A stretch of 64,000 nt of DNA, taken from Vishniacozyma victoriae. Lineage: Eukaryota; Basidiomycota; Tremellomycetes; Tremellales; Bulleribasidiaceae. Shown here one piece after another: positions 47,940-59,382 of this stretch. The stretch covers positions 124,001 to 188,000 of the forward strand of contig JADPYG010000092.1 in NCBI GenBank assembly GCA_017654735.1. Reading direction: 5' to 3'. Every line of letters starts with the position of its first letter. Within the stretch, counting starts at the first letter, position 1. The position numbers and the translations under genes are program-made. The notes beneath the pieces were generated by a model. It searched no databases. It was given only the letters and a program-made list of their open reading frames with translations, and was not told where the DNA came from.

Positions 47940-49789
47940 ATGTACCTAGGCCGGCCTTCCGGAGGTGACTCCCCAATGGCAATAGGAGACCGTGCAATGA
48001 GAGATCAATCTTCACCACAACCACCACAACAACGTAATCCAACACCACGTACAATGCCAGGATTTAATACCATGGCAGCTCCTTCTCCTTATGGGGCTGT
48101 TAGTGATGAAGCTAGGAGAAGGTATGAGGAGAGGTATAATAAGAAGAAAGCACAGGAAGCGGAAAAGGCAGCGCAGGAAGCTAGGGATCAGGCTAGTGCG
48201 TTACAGGCTCAGCAGGGTGGTGGGGGTAGTGGGTTCAGAGGACCATCTCCTAGTGGTGGATATAGGGGTCCTTCGCCTCAAGGACAAGGACAGATGGGAC
48301 CTCCTGCTCAACAGTGGCAACAACAGCAACAACAACAGCGACCTCAACAGCCTCCTCAACAACAACAACAACCTCCCCCGCAACAACAATACAGAAGTCC
48401 TCCTGTTCAACAACAACCCCCTCCCCAGCAATACCAGCAACAACAACAACCTCCACCCCGACCACCTCAGTTACAACAACAACAATCTTACCAACAAGTC
48501 CCCGGTGGATATCCCCAAGGACAGCAACAAAATAGATTATCTGCACAGAGTCATCAATCGTCTACTGTCCCACACCAACAACAGCAGCAGCAACAGCAAC
48601 AACAACAACCGCAACAGAGATGGTCAAACCAACCTCAATCCCCTTCCCTCTCTTTCTCTCAGAAAGCAGTACCTCCTCCTGATCAATCTTGGAATCGACC
48701 CACTCAGACTCCGCCTCAGGCTGAACAACCGGAGGATCATGAACTTAGGACATTGTACGTTAGGTCCTCCTGGCCCACTTATCGCTATAATGGGGATATA
48801 TGGCTGATGACAGATTCGGTCAATTCGATTCATCCCGCACGGGCCAGCTCAACTCGTATGATCTCCAGAGATTATTGGCGAAAGACGCAACGATGGAAGC
48901 AAGAGAGGATTGTGTCAAGATGGTACGTTTCTGCTTCTTCCTTTCTCGGGTTGTGAGGAGTACCTGACGATTAGTTGATGAGTATGCTTACTCGCCTCCG
49001 GCATTGGCGAAGAGCTGATTTGTAGATATATTCGATACGGACCGTAGTGGAAGTATCAATTTCATGGAGTTTGAGGGATTGTATCGATATATCAAGGTAT
49101 GTCGTCTTCAATCCAAGTAGAGATGTGCTGACTGTATTCTCTTTTCCTACCCATGCCTGCCGTTCAACCGTCTACACCTCGTACTTATACTCGTATAACA
49201 ATCCTAACTTCATGAACTCGCTCCGCTCGCGTGACGAATACCCTCTACCCTCGAATACTCGCTCCGCTCGTATTCTCGTATTCCCACAAACAGGACTGGC
49301 ACGGGATCTTCCTCCGATTCGACCGAGACAACTCTGGAACAATAGACCGTAAAGAATTACACGCCGCTCTATTAGGTTTCGGATTCAGTCTACCACCCGA
49401 GATGGTCAAGAGGCTTGAGAAAAGATTCGCACCTCCCCCACAACCTGGTCTTGATCATCAGAAAAAGGGGATTTCGTTCGATAGGTTCTTGTTGGCTTGT
49501 GTTACTGTTAAACATTATACCGAGGCTTTTAGAAAGTGGGTCTTTCCTCTTCTTCCTCTTGCCCTTGCTCTTTCCCTTGATCTGCCTCGCTACCTGTCCC
49601 TTTCCCTAGTGCCTCTCCCTAATTCCCTCACTGTCATCTGCGCCTGGCTTGAGCTAACGAGCAGAGCGGATGAGGCGCATCAAGGACGAGTCACGCTCGA
49701 TTACAATCAATTCGTGAGTCCAGCTACTATCGCCATTTCGGTGTAAAGCTGACGAGTAGATGGATATGGTACTAGAATCACCCAGCTAG
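47940..49789 (+). CDS. Penta-EF-hand calcium-binding protein (Pef1/ALG-2 group) with a long poly-Gln N-terminus
   Basis: PEF proteins bind Ca2+ and dimerise through their fifth EF-hand, linking calcium to membrane traffic and polarity. Exon 1 (47940-48754) is Pro/Gln/Gly-rich with several Gln tracts. The calcium domain then reads FGQFDSSRTGQLNSYDLQRLL, CVKMLMN IFDTDRSGSINFMEFEGLYRYIK, DWHGIFLRFDRDNSGTIDRKELHAALLGFGF, GISFDRFLLACVTVKHYTEAFR and RADEAHQGRVTLDYNQF, ending MDMVLESPS. Residues LMN come from a 7-base micro-exon (TTGATGA, 48975-48981) between introns 48923-48974 and 48982-49025. All exon phases then close. Confidence 0.92.
48310..48620 (+). repeat. CAA/CAG trinucleotide tracts encoding poly-Gln
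   Basis: Interrupted CAA/CAG runs inside the PEF N-terminus encode Gln/Pro tracts, for example QQWQQQQQQQ near 48310 and an 11-12-Gln run near 48575. Such tracts often vary in length between strains. Confidence 0.8.
49216..49270. repeat. Direct repeat inside a PEF intron
   Basis: The 14-base ACTCGCTCCGCTCG is present at 49216-49229 and 49257-49270, exact copies 41 bases apart, in the intron (about 49097-49293) before the third EF-hand. The intron is longer than most here. Confidence 0.7.
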
Positions 49790-51045
49790 ACGATCCGAAT
49801 TAAACAGACGCAAGGTTGTGGATGACGACAACGGTTGAGGAAAGATGTAACATGAAGCGGACAATTCCGAGATAAGATGAAGTGACACTTCTAGGACGAG
49901 ATGATGATTTGACGGGAATGCTTTATTATGCTATGCTTATGATTATGGATGCTGGTTCAGCTATGATTTATCAATCTCGCTAGACATATGCGCAAACCAT
50001 ACACTATCAGTCTTATTAGTCCAACGTTCTCCAGCTGCGCATGGCAGTCACCCTTACTTATTTATATCACGCTCATGTGTTGTTGTCTCTGACGGGCGGC
50101 ATGTGTGATCGACGCAAGAATTCCCGCCACTCGTTATCGATCCATCTCTTGGCTCGTCCTATCTAACGACGCGTTATTTCCTCTGTTCCTGGATTCTTGG
50201 TATTCTAGAGCACATGCATGAGTAAGTTTCAAGTAGTGTCAACAAGTCAAGGCAGGTGGCGTTATTTCCCGCACGATGCATGATGCACGCGATCAACGGT
50301 TATCATGTCTTGGCTCCCCTTGTATCTAGAAATGTATCGGATTAACCCGTGTAATCACGCAAGTGAGCAATGGGGTTGATGTGGGTGGTGTTGCGGGAAT
50401 TTCAGGGTCAAGATATTAGAGATCTGATACGAGGTTATGAATTCATTTCCAGCGATGAAAGATGGATTGGGGTTAATGATGCTGGATCCTTCTATTCATA
50501 TGCGGCGACTGCAGCCTTACTAAGAGTGGGACTGGCCATAGCTGTGTTTCCTACTATGAATGCATACAATGACGTTTGAAACATGAAAGGAGAGAGCAAG
50601 AACGGGTAATCCTTAAATAACTCGTGTAAGAGGCGCGTTGAATGACGGGATCTACAGTTCTGCCAAGCCAATGAGGGATTTAAATCCTACTCCTCCTTAC
50701 TCTATGTATTATCGATCCTTTCTCTCTTTGTATACTACTACTACTATTCACTCATATCCACCTTACCTAGAGTCCAAGCAGTGCATTACACTCGGCATCT
50801 GCTAGTGGCGACTTGTACTGAATACGAGTGATATATAAACACCCTCGTCCACCGATTATCACCCGTTATTACCTTTACCTTTACATTACCTCACTTTGAG
50901 CTCGGCCTACCACTTGTAAACACCAATCAAAGCGAGTCACATCGCCTTCCATTTACACCTAATCGCCTAGCTATTGAGCTCGCATCCTCATACCCCACCA
51001 CATCTCGCTTCACAATCGAGCTCGCTCTCGCTCGCTGAGAACAAG
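49790..51045. promoter_or_regulatory. Long upstream region of PMC1
   Basis: 1.26 kb between PEF and PMC1 in the same orientation. Just before the ATG, GAGCTCG recurs (about 50899, 50976 and 51017). TACTACTACTACT occurs at about 50735. I found no element I can name, although Crz1 regulation is typical for PMC1 genes. A small ORF at 50370-50579 is not supported. Confidence 0.35.
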
Positions 51046-54000
51046 ATGCCATCCACTCCGCCCCCTGTGATCGTCACTACCGATCTCTCATCCGATAATC
51101 ACGCTATCCCCACTTCTGCCGGTCCACCCTCTGGCTCTCCCCAAACCACCCCTCCACGTCAATCCGCTTCTCACCTCTCTCCCCTTGCCCCACCTATCGG
51201 TGGAAACCAGGGGACCGCACCGCCTTCACCTACACTTACCAATTCGTCCGTGCATTTCTCTGAAGATGGTCCACATTCCCCCGCTCAGCAATCGAGTTTA
51301 GCTTTAAGGAATAATTACCCTACTGCTGCTTCTGGACAAGATACATTACAGGTCGTAGGTGAAAACGATCCTGTGAGGCATAAACGAATGTGGTCCATTG
51401 GAACTTCATCTTCGGAAGATGGAGATAAGGAGAAGGGTTTACAGAATGTCAAATCTACCGGTGAACAGACTTTGGTCGACAAGGAGATTGACGAGAAGGA
51501 AGGAAAGAAGGGAAAGAAGGAAAAGAAGAAGAAGGGTGAATTCAAATCGTCCGCACTTGATCCCGATAACGACAATACCGATCCTACGCCTTTCAAGGAG
51601 AAACCTTCAAGGTTGGCCATGATGGTCGACCCAAAGTCTTTGGAGGAATTGGAAAAGATGGGTGGTACTGCTGGATTACTTGCTGGATTAGGAATTGATC
51701 CTAAGCGGGGTTTGACCACCACTGCCGCCGGAGCTCCCAGAAGCGGTGGCGAGATTGGAGGTTCTGGACCTCAGTGGTCTGCCGATGTCGAGAAGAGAAG
51801 GGAAATTTACGGAAAGAATGAGCTTCCCCAGAGAAAGGCAAAGAGTCTTTTCCAACTCATGTGGATGGCTTTCCAGGATAAGATCTTGGTAAATCTATTC
51901 TACTCTCGTGCGGTGTTGCGCTAATATTCAGGTCCTCCTTACCATCGCCGCTATCGTATCCCTTGCTCTTGGTATCTACCAAGCTTCCCCCGCCGGTCCA
52001 CCTCATATCGTCGAAAGCGCCGACTGTCCCCAAGGATGTGAAGTCCCATCCCTAGAGTGGGTCGAAGGAGTCGCAATCGTCGTCGCAATCGTCATTATCG
52101 TCATGGTCGGATCTCTTACCGATTACCAAAAAGAACGTCAATTCCAAAAACTCAATGCTCAACGTGAAGATCGAACCGTCAAAGTCATCAGGGACGGAAA
52201 CGAACAACAAATCAATACCAAGGATTTGGTCGTTGGTGATATCGCCCTACTTGAACCTGGAGAGATTCTACCTGTTGATGGTGTTTTCTTGTCTGGTCAC
52301 AACGTCAGGTGTGACGAGTCTGGAGCTACTGGTGAATCCGATGCTATCAAGAAAGTCTCTTATGACGAATGTATCGCCGAGAGGGACGGACTTGAGGCTG
52401 GTGGAAAGAGGAAATTGGATTGTTTCATGGTTTCTGGTGGTAAAGTCCTAGAGGGTGTTGGATCATACGTGGTCATTTCATCCGGTACAAACACTTTCAA
52501 CGGTCGAATCATGATGGGTGAGTCTTTCTTGTGCCCGCGATAGAATTGGTGCTGATGGACAGCTATGCAAGGTGAAGCCGAGGCTACTCCCCTCCAGGTC
52601 AAGCTCAATGGTCTCGCCGAGCTTATCGTCTACGTCGGTTCTATTGCCGGAGGTCTACTCTTCCTCGCTCTCTTCATCCGATTCCTTGTCGAACTCAAGA
52701 CTATCCCAGGTCGAACGCCTGATGAGAAAGGTCAAGAATTCATCAAGGCTCTCATCATTTCCGTCGTCCTTATTGTCGCTGCCGTTCCTGAAGGTTTACC
52801 CCTCGCCGTCACTCTCGCTCTTGCTTTCGCTACCAACCGAATGACTCGACAAAATCTACTTGTACGAGTACTTGGATCTTGTGAAACCATGGCAAACGCT
52901 ACTGTTGTTTGCACCGATAAAACGGGTACTCTTACTCAGAACGTCATGACTGTCGTCGCTGGTTCTCTTGGAGTCAAGGGCAAGTTTGTCCGTGAACTCG
53001 CCGAGAATGGTGAAAGGACCAACGCTGGTGAAGCCGATGATACCCGTGACGACTTCTCTTTCGACATGAATGAATTCAACCAGGTCGCTTCGCCCGAACT
53101 CCAGACGCTATTGAACGAAGCCATTTGTATCTGTTCGACCGCATTCGAAGACAAGAACGAAAAGGGTGAACTTGAATTTGTTGGTTCCAAAACCGAGACT
53201 GCTTTACTTCGATTCGCTAAGGACCTCAATTGGGCCGATTACAAGAAAGTCCGAGAGGGTGCCGATATCGTTCAAATGATTCCCTTCTCTTCTGAACTCA
53301 AGGCTATGGGTGTCGTCGTCAGGGTCGGAAACAAATACCGACTATACGCCAAGGGTGCTTCGGAGATCCTTACCAAGAACTGTTCTTCGCATGTCGTCGT
53401 CAACCACAAGCGATCTGGTGATGAGCTTGGTTCTGTCGCATTCACCGAGGAGACTAGGGAAAATATCGCTCGATCCATCATCTTTTACGCCAACCAGTCT
53501 CTACGAACACTTGCAATGTGTTATCGAGATTTCGAATCATGGCCTCCTGCTGGTTTCAACACTTCTTCCGAGGAAGTTCCATTCGAACAAATCGCCAAGG
53601 AACTCACGTTGATCTCGGTCACTGGTATTGAAGATCCCCTTCGACCAGGTGTACGAGAAGCCGTTCAACAATGTCACCGAGCTGGAGTCGCTATTAAGAT
53701 GTGTACTGGAGATAACGTCCTTACTGCTCGATCTATCGCTAATCAATGTGGTATCTTCACTGCCGGTGGTATTGTCATGGAGGGACCTGTTTTCAGGAAA
53801 TTGTCACCTGCCGATAGGAACGAGATCGTACCTCGGTTACAGATTTTGGCTCGATCCAGTCCTGAGGACAAGAAGTTACTTGTTCAGACTTTGAAGGATC
53901 AGGGAGAGGTTGTTGGTGTTACTGGTGATGGTACCAATGACGGACCTGCTCTTAAGCTCGCCAACGTCGGTTTCTCCATGGGTATCACGTAAGTCACTCT

Positions 54001-55233
54001 CCTGTTTTGATGAGAATTATGCTGATGAGTAGTGGTACCGAGGTCGCCAAGACTGCTTCCGATATTATCTTGATGGACGATTCCTTTTCCAACATTGTCG
54101 TCGCTATCAAGACTGGTCGATGTGTCAATGATTCCGTCCGAAAATTCGTCCAATTCCAATTGTCGGTCAATGTCGCCGCTATCCTCCTTACTTTCGTTTC
54201 CGCCATTGCATCGTCTTCCGATGGATCTATTCTTTCGGCTGTCCAACTGCTTTGGGTCAACTTGATCATGGACACTTTTGCCGCTCTCGCACTTGCTACC
54301 GATCCACCTACCGATTCTTCCCTCGATAGGAAACCTTCTAGGAAATCCGAACCATTGATCAATGTCGACATGACCAAGATGATCTTGATTCAGGCCATTT
54401 ATCAATGTATCGTCTGTTTCGTCCTTCATTTCGCCGGTCTTCAGATTCTAGGTGAAGAATCTACCCCTGGAAGCGAAGCCGAACTTCGAACATTGGTCTT
54501 CAACGTCTTTGTATTCTGTCAGATTTTCAATCAAATCAATTGTCGACGACTGGACCGAAAATTCAATGTATTCGAAGGATTCTTCAAGAATTACTGGTTC
54601 ATGGGAATCTTCCTCATCATGTGTGGTGGTCAAGTCCTCATTGTCGAGGTTGGAGGTGCCGCTTTCCAGGTTACTCGAATTTACGGTCGAGACTGGGCTA
54701 TTTCCATTATCGCCGGTCTCCTCTCTTTCCCCATTGGTGTTTTGGTTCGGTTAATCCCTACCGAACCCATTTATCGATTCTTGATTAAATGCAAGATCTA
54801 CCAGGATCCCTCCAAGTTACCTACCATCACCCAGGAAGAGGAGGATGTCGAAGGATTGAACCGATTCGAATACAACCCCGCTTTGGAAACTATTACGGAC
54901 AACTTGAAGACATACAATACTATCCGAGGAGGTCGAATTAGGGGATCATCAATCGTCTTGAAATCTCGAAGTAAACGACTACGAGAAGCCGATATTCAAT
55001 TACCTACTCTCCTCACTATGGTTCCTACGGTTATCGCCGGTACTGTCGGAGCTGGAGCTACTTGGTTAACCCAGGCTATGCATCCTTCCGAAATGGCCGA
55101 CCCAGCTTCTCAGGATCCAAGTCGGTCAACCGCAGAGTTATTTGCTGGTAAGGTCCAGATGCACCCCGATACCGATCCTTCCGATCCGCTTTTTGCCAAG
55201 TTTGGCATTGATCCTAGGAAGATGGAGAAGTAG
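51046..55233 (+). CDS. PMC1: Vacuolar P-type Ca2+-ATPase (PMCA/PMC1 type)
   Basis: This pump moves Ca2+ from cytosol to vacuole. Exons 51046-51888, 51932-52517, 52563-53988 and 54033-55233 give 1,351 residues, a perfect reading frame. A long Ser/Pro N-terminus with a Lys-rich patch (KKGKKEKKKKGEFK) precedes the transport core. Visible signatures: SGATGESDAIKK (actuator TGES), PEGLPLAVTLALAFATNRM (TM4 Ca2+ site), VVCTDKTGTLTQN (phosphorylated Asp at about 52915), MCTGDNVLTARSIANQCGIF, and [52 protein letters not shown] is TM6. Identification is certain. The PMC1 subtype follows from family resemblance. The first ATG in the frame is 51046. Confidence 0.96.
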
Positions 55234-55537
55234 ACGAGGGCCGAGAGATGTCGCGGACGTCGAGGTCGAAGAAAAAGGAGAAATGTACCATAGTTGTGAA
55301 TAATTAGAGTTCTGCCAGTGGAGTTTGTGGATAATTTAGATCGTTACCCTGTTTCATGCACATGTCATTTCATTTCATCGTGCCCAATGGACCGCCTTGT
55401 TTGTGTTTACTCTAATGTGCAATAGGTGGGTGACATTCATTAGAGTTCCAGTAGTGCCAAGATATTGCTCGGGTATAGCCGGAAGGCCGACATTGCATCA
55501 ACTGATCCTTCAATTTAACAGGATTGTACTACTTACC
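55234..55537. other. Short intergenic region
   Basis: The PMC1 3' flank and promoter of the next gene, 304 bases; nothing identifiable. The reading frame of the next gene is open upstream to about 55397, but the ACCATG context at 55538 is a better start. Confidence 0.3.
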
Positions 55538-56596
55538 ATGCCTAGCGCACTGGCTATAGCCCTTTACTCTGGGATACTAGGTATAGCATACATCTATAGA
55601 TATACTTTCGTCCTCACTCCCCTATTTTACAATGAAGCACATACAATCCTTCAATTCCCCCTACCCGAATTCACCGGTCTGAAATATTGGACGCTATACA
55701 TTCATTTCATCACTCGCTCCATACTTCGTCGAATACCTTTCCTCTCTCAGAAGAAATTATGGCCTACTCAGAAATATGAGGATATCTATACGATGCCTGG
55801 AAACCCTATATCTCTCGAGATCCCTTTCCAAACCTCTGCCCCCGATTTGATACGCTATAATAGAGCCGCCAAGACTTCGGGTATCGATACGATCTCCCAT
55901 CCTTTACATTTAATGCTCTTCCTCTCCGCCGTTACCGAACCGGCCATGTTGTTATTGTTGACGAAAATCAATTGTCCAATGGATCCGATTGGGGGAGTTA
56001 ATGTTCGGAATCGATTCGAGATTGTCGATGGGCCATTACTTGGCAAGAAATTGGAGGAGATGATGAGTGAGGATGGGGTGATGGAACAAGGATGGAAAGT
56101 TAAGACTAGGTCGGATCCGAATTTGAGAAAAGTAAAGAGGGGGTGGGAAGTGACTATTGTCGTTGAGCTCGTGTTGGGGAACAATACCCTCTATCGACAG
56201 TTCTTTACATTCCTACAATTCGCTAAACACTCTACGCCCGCTTCCTCTGATCTCAATCATACCGACCCCGATATCATCCCTTCAACTTCTATCTCACTCA
56301 ATTCAAATGATCCATACCTCTGGGCAACCCTTTCGAAAGATTACAATCCTATTCATTTCTCTTCCACTTTGGCGAGGATGTTTGGATTCAAATCAATGAT
56401 AGCGCATGGTAATCATGTTTTGGCGAAGGGATTGGCGAAGTTGGATATAGATGGGAAAGGGATGAGGTTTATGCAAGTGGAATATAGGCGACCGGCATTT
56501 ATTCCTTCCGAGCTTGATGTTTCGGCTGATAAGGGTAAGAAGAGTGTTGTACTAGGTATCAAAGGCAAAGCGTCGGTTGTTGCTCGGTATGGTTGA
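55538..56596 (+). CDS. MaoC-like hot-dog fold protein with N-terminal membrane segment
   Basis: An intronless ORF of 352 residues from ATG 55538. The N-terminus is hydrophobic (ALAIALYSGILGIAYIY), suggesting a membrane anchor or mitochondrial/peroxisomal targeting. The C-terminal segment WATLSKDYNPIHFSSTLARMFGFKSMIAHGNHVLAKGL is the MaoC dehydratase motif with the catalytic D-x4-H (DYNPIH) and the AHG hydratase loop. Family members act on enoyl-CoA or 3-hydroxyacyl thioesters. The start could be 47 codons upstream by frame but that would need a non-ATG codon. Substrate unknown. Confidence 0.8.
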   Translation: MPSALAIALYSGILGIAYIYRYTFVLTPLFYNEAHTILQFPLPEFTGLKYWTLYIHFITRSILRRIPFLSQKKLWPTQKYEDIYTMPGNPISLEIPFQTSAPDLIRYNRAAKTSGIDTISHPLHLMLFLSAVTEPAMLLLLTKINCPMDPIGGVNVRNRFEIVDGPLLGKKLEEMMSEDGVMEQGWKVKTRSDPNLRKVKRGWEVTIVVELVLGNNTLYRQFFTFLQFAKHSTPASSDLNHTDPDIIPSTSISLNSNDPYLWATLSKDYNPIHFSSTLARMFGFKSMIAHGNHVLAKGLAKLDIDGKGMRFMQVEYRRPAFIPSELDVSADKGKKSVVLGIKGKASVVARYG

Positions 56597-57084
56597 TGAT
56601 ATGCACATAACGCAATACCCTTTTAAAATGCCCCCGTCTTTCGGAACCGAGATTGGGTAAGTAACTTGAAAGATATTGTGAATAAAGGGATGAATGAGAG
56701 TAGGGTGGCGTTAGGCAACCTGAGAGTGAATGTGAGTTCATCCACAATCTAGGCCTTCTCCCTGTCTTGTAAAGTAATCTGCCTCGCTTTCGTTAACCCT
56801 GAACACGCTTCCTGCACCTGTGATTCGACGCGTTGATGTACTATTGTCCCCCCTTTCTCTTTACCTCCTTTGGATCTCTATTCGGCCTAGGCGGCGACGA
56901 TAGTCAAGGGCTAGAACAGAGGATCCGTGCGTGTGAAAAGGCTTATTTGCGAATCGTTCTTTCGCTATCCTTTCGACCTCGTACGACCTTATTGGAAGAA
57001 CCCTCTCCACTATCTTCTCTCCTTTCATGACACTTTACCACAATACTATACCACGTTACCACCTACCCCTTTCCTTTATACAAG
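56597..57084. other. Intergenic region upstream of the uncharacterised gene at 57 kb
   Basis: This 488-base gap has nothing identifiable beyond a CT-rich tract before the ATG. Confidence 0.3.
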
Positions 57085-58396
57085 ATGACCAAAGATCCTC
57101 CCTTGCCCGACGCCACGACCCCTCCTTCCACCGCCTCAGCCGATATCGCTCAACTTTACCGCAATCAGCTCCAATTGCTTCTAGATGAGACCCAAGGCCC
57201 GGCAGCATCAAGCAGCACTAGTCCAAACACTCCTTCCGACCCCGACTTCACCCCTCCTGATACCGCGACCACTTCATCCTCCGATCCGTTCATCGCCACT
57301 CCTCCCTCTATCAACAACTCGGCCGCCTCCGTACTCTTACCCACTGGTCCACTATCGGCTATCTCGCTTCCTCTCTCCACTAGGGGAAAAATCAGGCCTG
57401 GACGCGGGCAATTGTTCCGACACTTTCATCGAGAGTCCACTTCCGAAACATGTCCTAGTCAACCTATTTACTGGGTCATTGAAGCTGGTCTCCGAGCCAG
57501 ATGGTCGGATTTGGTCGATGTCAATATCCTCCGAAGGGATCAAGCGTATTTGATCAGACATGATCCGCATACTGTCCACGATGAACAAAAGAGGTCAGGT
57601 CTCAGGGTTACAGTAGATGTTACGAGGGTGATTCATGGGACTTATTTCACTCGGCCATCCGTCTTTGTTGGGCTGGTCGTCTCGCATATGAATCGAAAAG
57701 TACCCCAGACCAAGATTAGGGTGGATGTATCGACCGGAGGATTAGGAGACTTGAGTCATGACGAGTATTTGGCCGACCCATCGATTCATCAACCGGTTAT
57801 CGTCAAGTTTGCGCCCAAGAAACACTACGGTGATGCTACCAGTGTCGACAAGTCTCAGGATATCGGACTTGAAGGCAAAGTATCCGGTCCATCCACCATC
57901 ACCAATACCGGAGTCACTGCTACCGTCAATCGATCAACCTCGTACTCTCTCAAAGAACGACACTGCATCACCACCCATACCTCCTCCGAAGCTCGAAAAG
58001 GGACCAAGACCATTCTAGAACTCGAAGCTCTCGAGAATACAATCACAAAAGATGGAGTATACGATCAACTAGCGATAGGAATGATCATTGAAACTCGCTC
58101 CAAACCGGTAGTCCTCACTTTTGGCGTCTCACCAACTCAAGGGGTATTCAACAAGACATTCCGATATGTTACCCCGAGTGATTTCTATACTGTACCAGTA
58201 TACATTGATGGGCAGGATTGGGGGTTGGACGGAATGCCAGATGGATGGACTAGGGAGATGGGGGATTGGGATACGGGGATATGGAGGCATTTGGTTAAAT
58301 ATGATGAAGAGTATGAAAGTGTGAGTTGGACTCGGATCGGGATGTGGCTGAATTATTGTTCATTGGCTAATCTAGGAGGTCTTGTTTGGAGAGTGA
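57085..58396 (+). CDS. Uncharacterised protein
   Basis: No family recognised. Exon 1 (57085-58320) codes 412 residues. An N-terminal Ser/Thr/Pro-rich segment (about residues 1-100) precedes a globular region with PIYWVIEAGLRARWSDLVDVNILRRD, VFVGLVVSHMNRKV and YVTPSDFYTVPVYIDGQDWGLDGMPDG. A GTGAGT donor at 58321, a GGCTAAT branch and a CTAG acceptor give a 55-base intron that moves the stop to 58396 (ending YESEVLFGE). Reading straight through would instead end at 58410 after an unrelated hydrophobic tail. The spliced form is more likely. There is no membrane helix or signal peptide. Confidence 0.65.
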
Positions 58397-59296
58397 TCCT
58401 ATTCTCTTGACCTATCGGTTCCGCTTTCTCCTCGACCTGTCAATATCAATCTACTCGATCATCCATCACCTGCACCCTACCTACTTCCACCTGCACCGCC
58501 ACTACTTGTATCAATAACATCGCAACCATCACCCTGTATTCAATTTCGGCAGCACCCTCACTTCACCATTGATCACCATCACTTGCTATCTCAAGAGTCC
58601 ACCATTGCACATGTTACCGATTAAGCGTCCATACCGCCATAGCCCGAGCTTCCCGATTCGTCATGTTTCCTACTACATCTACATATACACTACAAGCTCG
58701 TTTCGACTTTCAAAATCGCTTCCGTCCGTCCGTCCGTTTCTCGCTGCAAGTTCTATTTCATTCTCTATCTCGCTTTCAAGTAGTCACTATCTTTTGCATA
58801 TGTCTTCCACTGTACATACAATAGCTCTCACATGTTGTACATGCATGTGATATCAGTGTACATCTTTTTCAGCGATTTCCAAAGTGGCAGGGCAGATGCA
58901 GGTTGCCGCGTTGCCACTCGAGCAGAAGCAACATTTCTCGTACCATTCTGAGAACTCTCGGGCCACTACTCTGAACAGAGTGCCCGTCTTCATGCAAGCA
59001 GGTCAATCAAGGCCTGATGGTCGACCAGTGACAGCTCTCATGACTGCATGACCCCCATCTCACATCATAGCCTCTGCTGTCGAGATTTCACAAGTCATCC
59101 AGTAGAAGCGGATTCTGGTGGACTGACAGACACACAGAACCGGATAGGGTTAATTGCATGCCAGCAAACTAAGCATTGAGGCAAGAGTGGAGTGTACAAG
59201 CCATCTGGGAGCAACAAGACCACCAGATTTGAAACGTCATTCATATACCGCCTAAGTTGGCCGCCGATTACGCTCTTTTAACCGGGAAATAGCGAC
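58397..59296. other. Intergenic region upstream of the tRNA
   Basis: About 900 bases with no supported protein gene or repeat; pyrimidine-rich first third. Confidence 0.35.
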
Positions 59297-59382
59297 GCCC
59301 GTGTGGCGCAGTGGTAGCGCGTTCCTTTCGTATTACGTAATCACCAAGGGAAAGGTCCGGTGTTCAACCCACCGCGGGGGCA
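59297..59382 (+). tRNA. tRNA-Thr (anticodon CGU) with a 13-base intron
   Basis: A cloverleaf can be folded: acceptor GCCCGTG with CGGGGGC, D arm GCGC/GCGC, anticodon stem TTCCT/AGGGA, T arm CGGTG TTCAACC CACCG, discriminator A at 59382. The anticodon loop TTCGTA...A contains CGT (59329-59331). It is broken after position 37 by a 13-base insert (59333-59345) at the normal tRNA intron site. A-box (TGGCGCAGTGG) and B-box (GTTCAACCC) are present and a T-run terminator follows (TCCTTTTT). One mismatch (G5/G68, 59301 with 59377) lies in the acceptor stem, and the variable loop has six bases. Confidence 0.85.

Noticed and set aside
48201..48546. Leu/Val-rich minus-strand ORFs at 48.2-48.5 kb
   Set aside because: They are the complement of the CAA/CAG tracts of the PEF protein.
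50370..50579. 70-codon ORF upstream of PMC1
   Set aside because: No recognisable motif; likely part of a promoter or leader.
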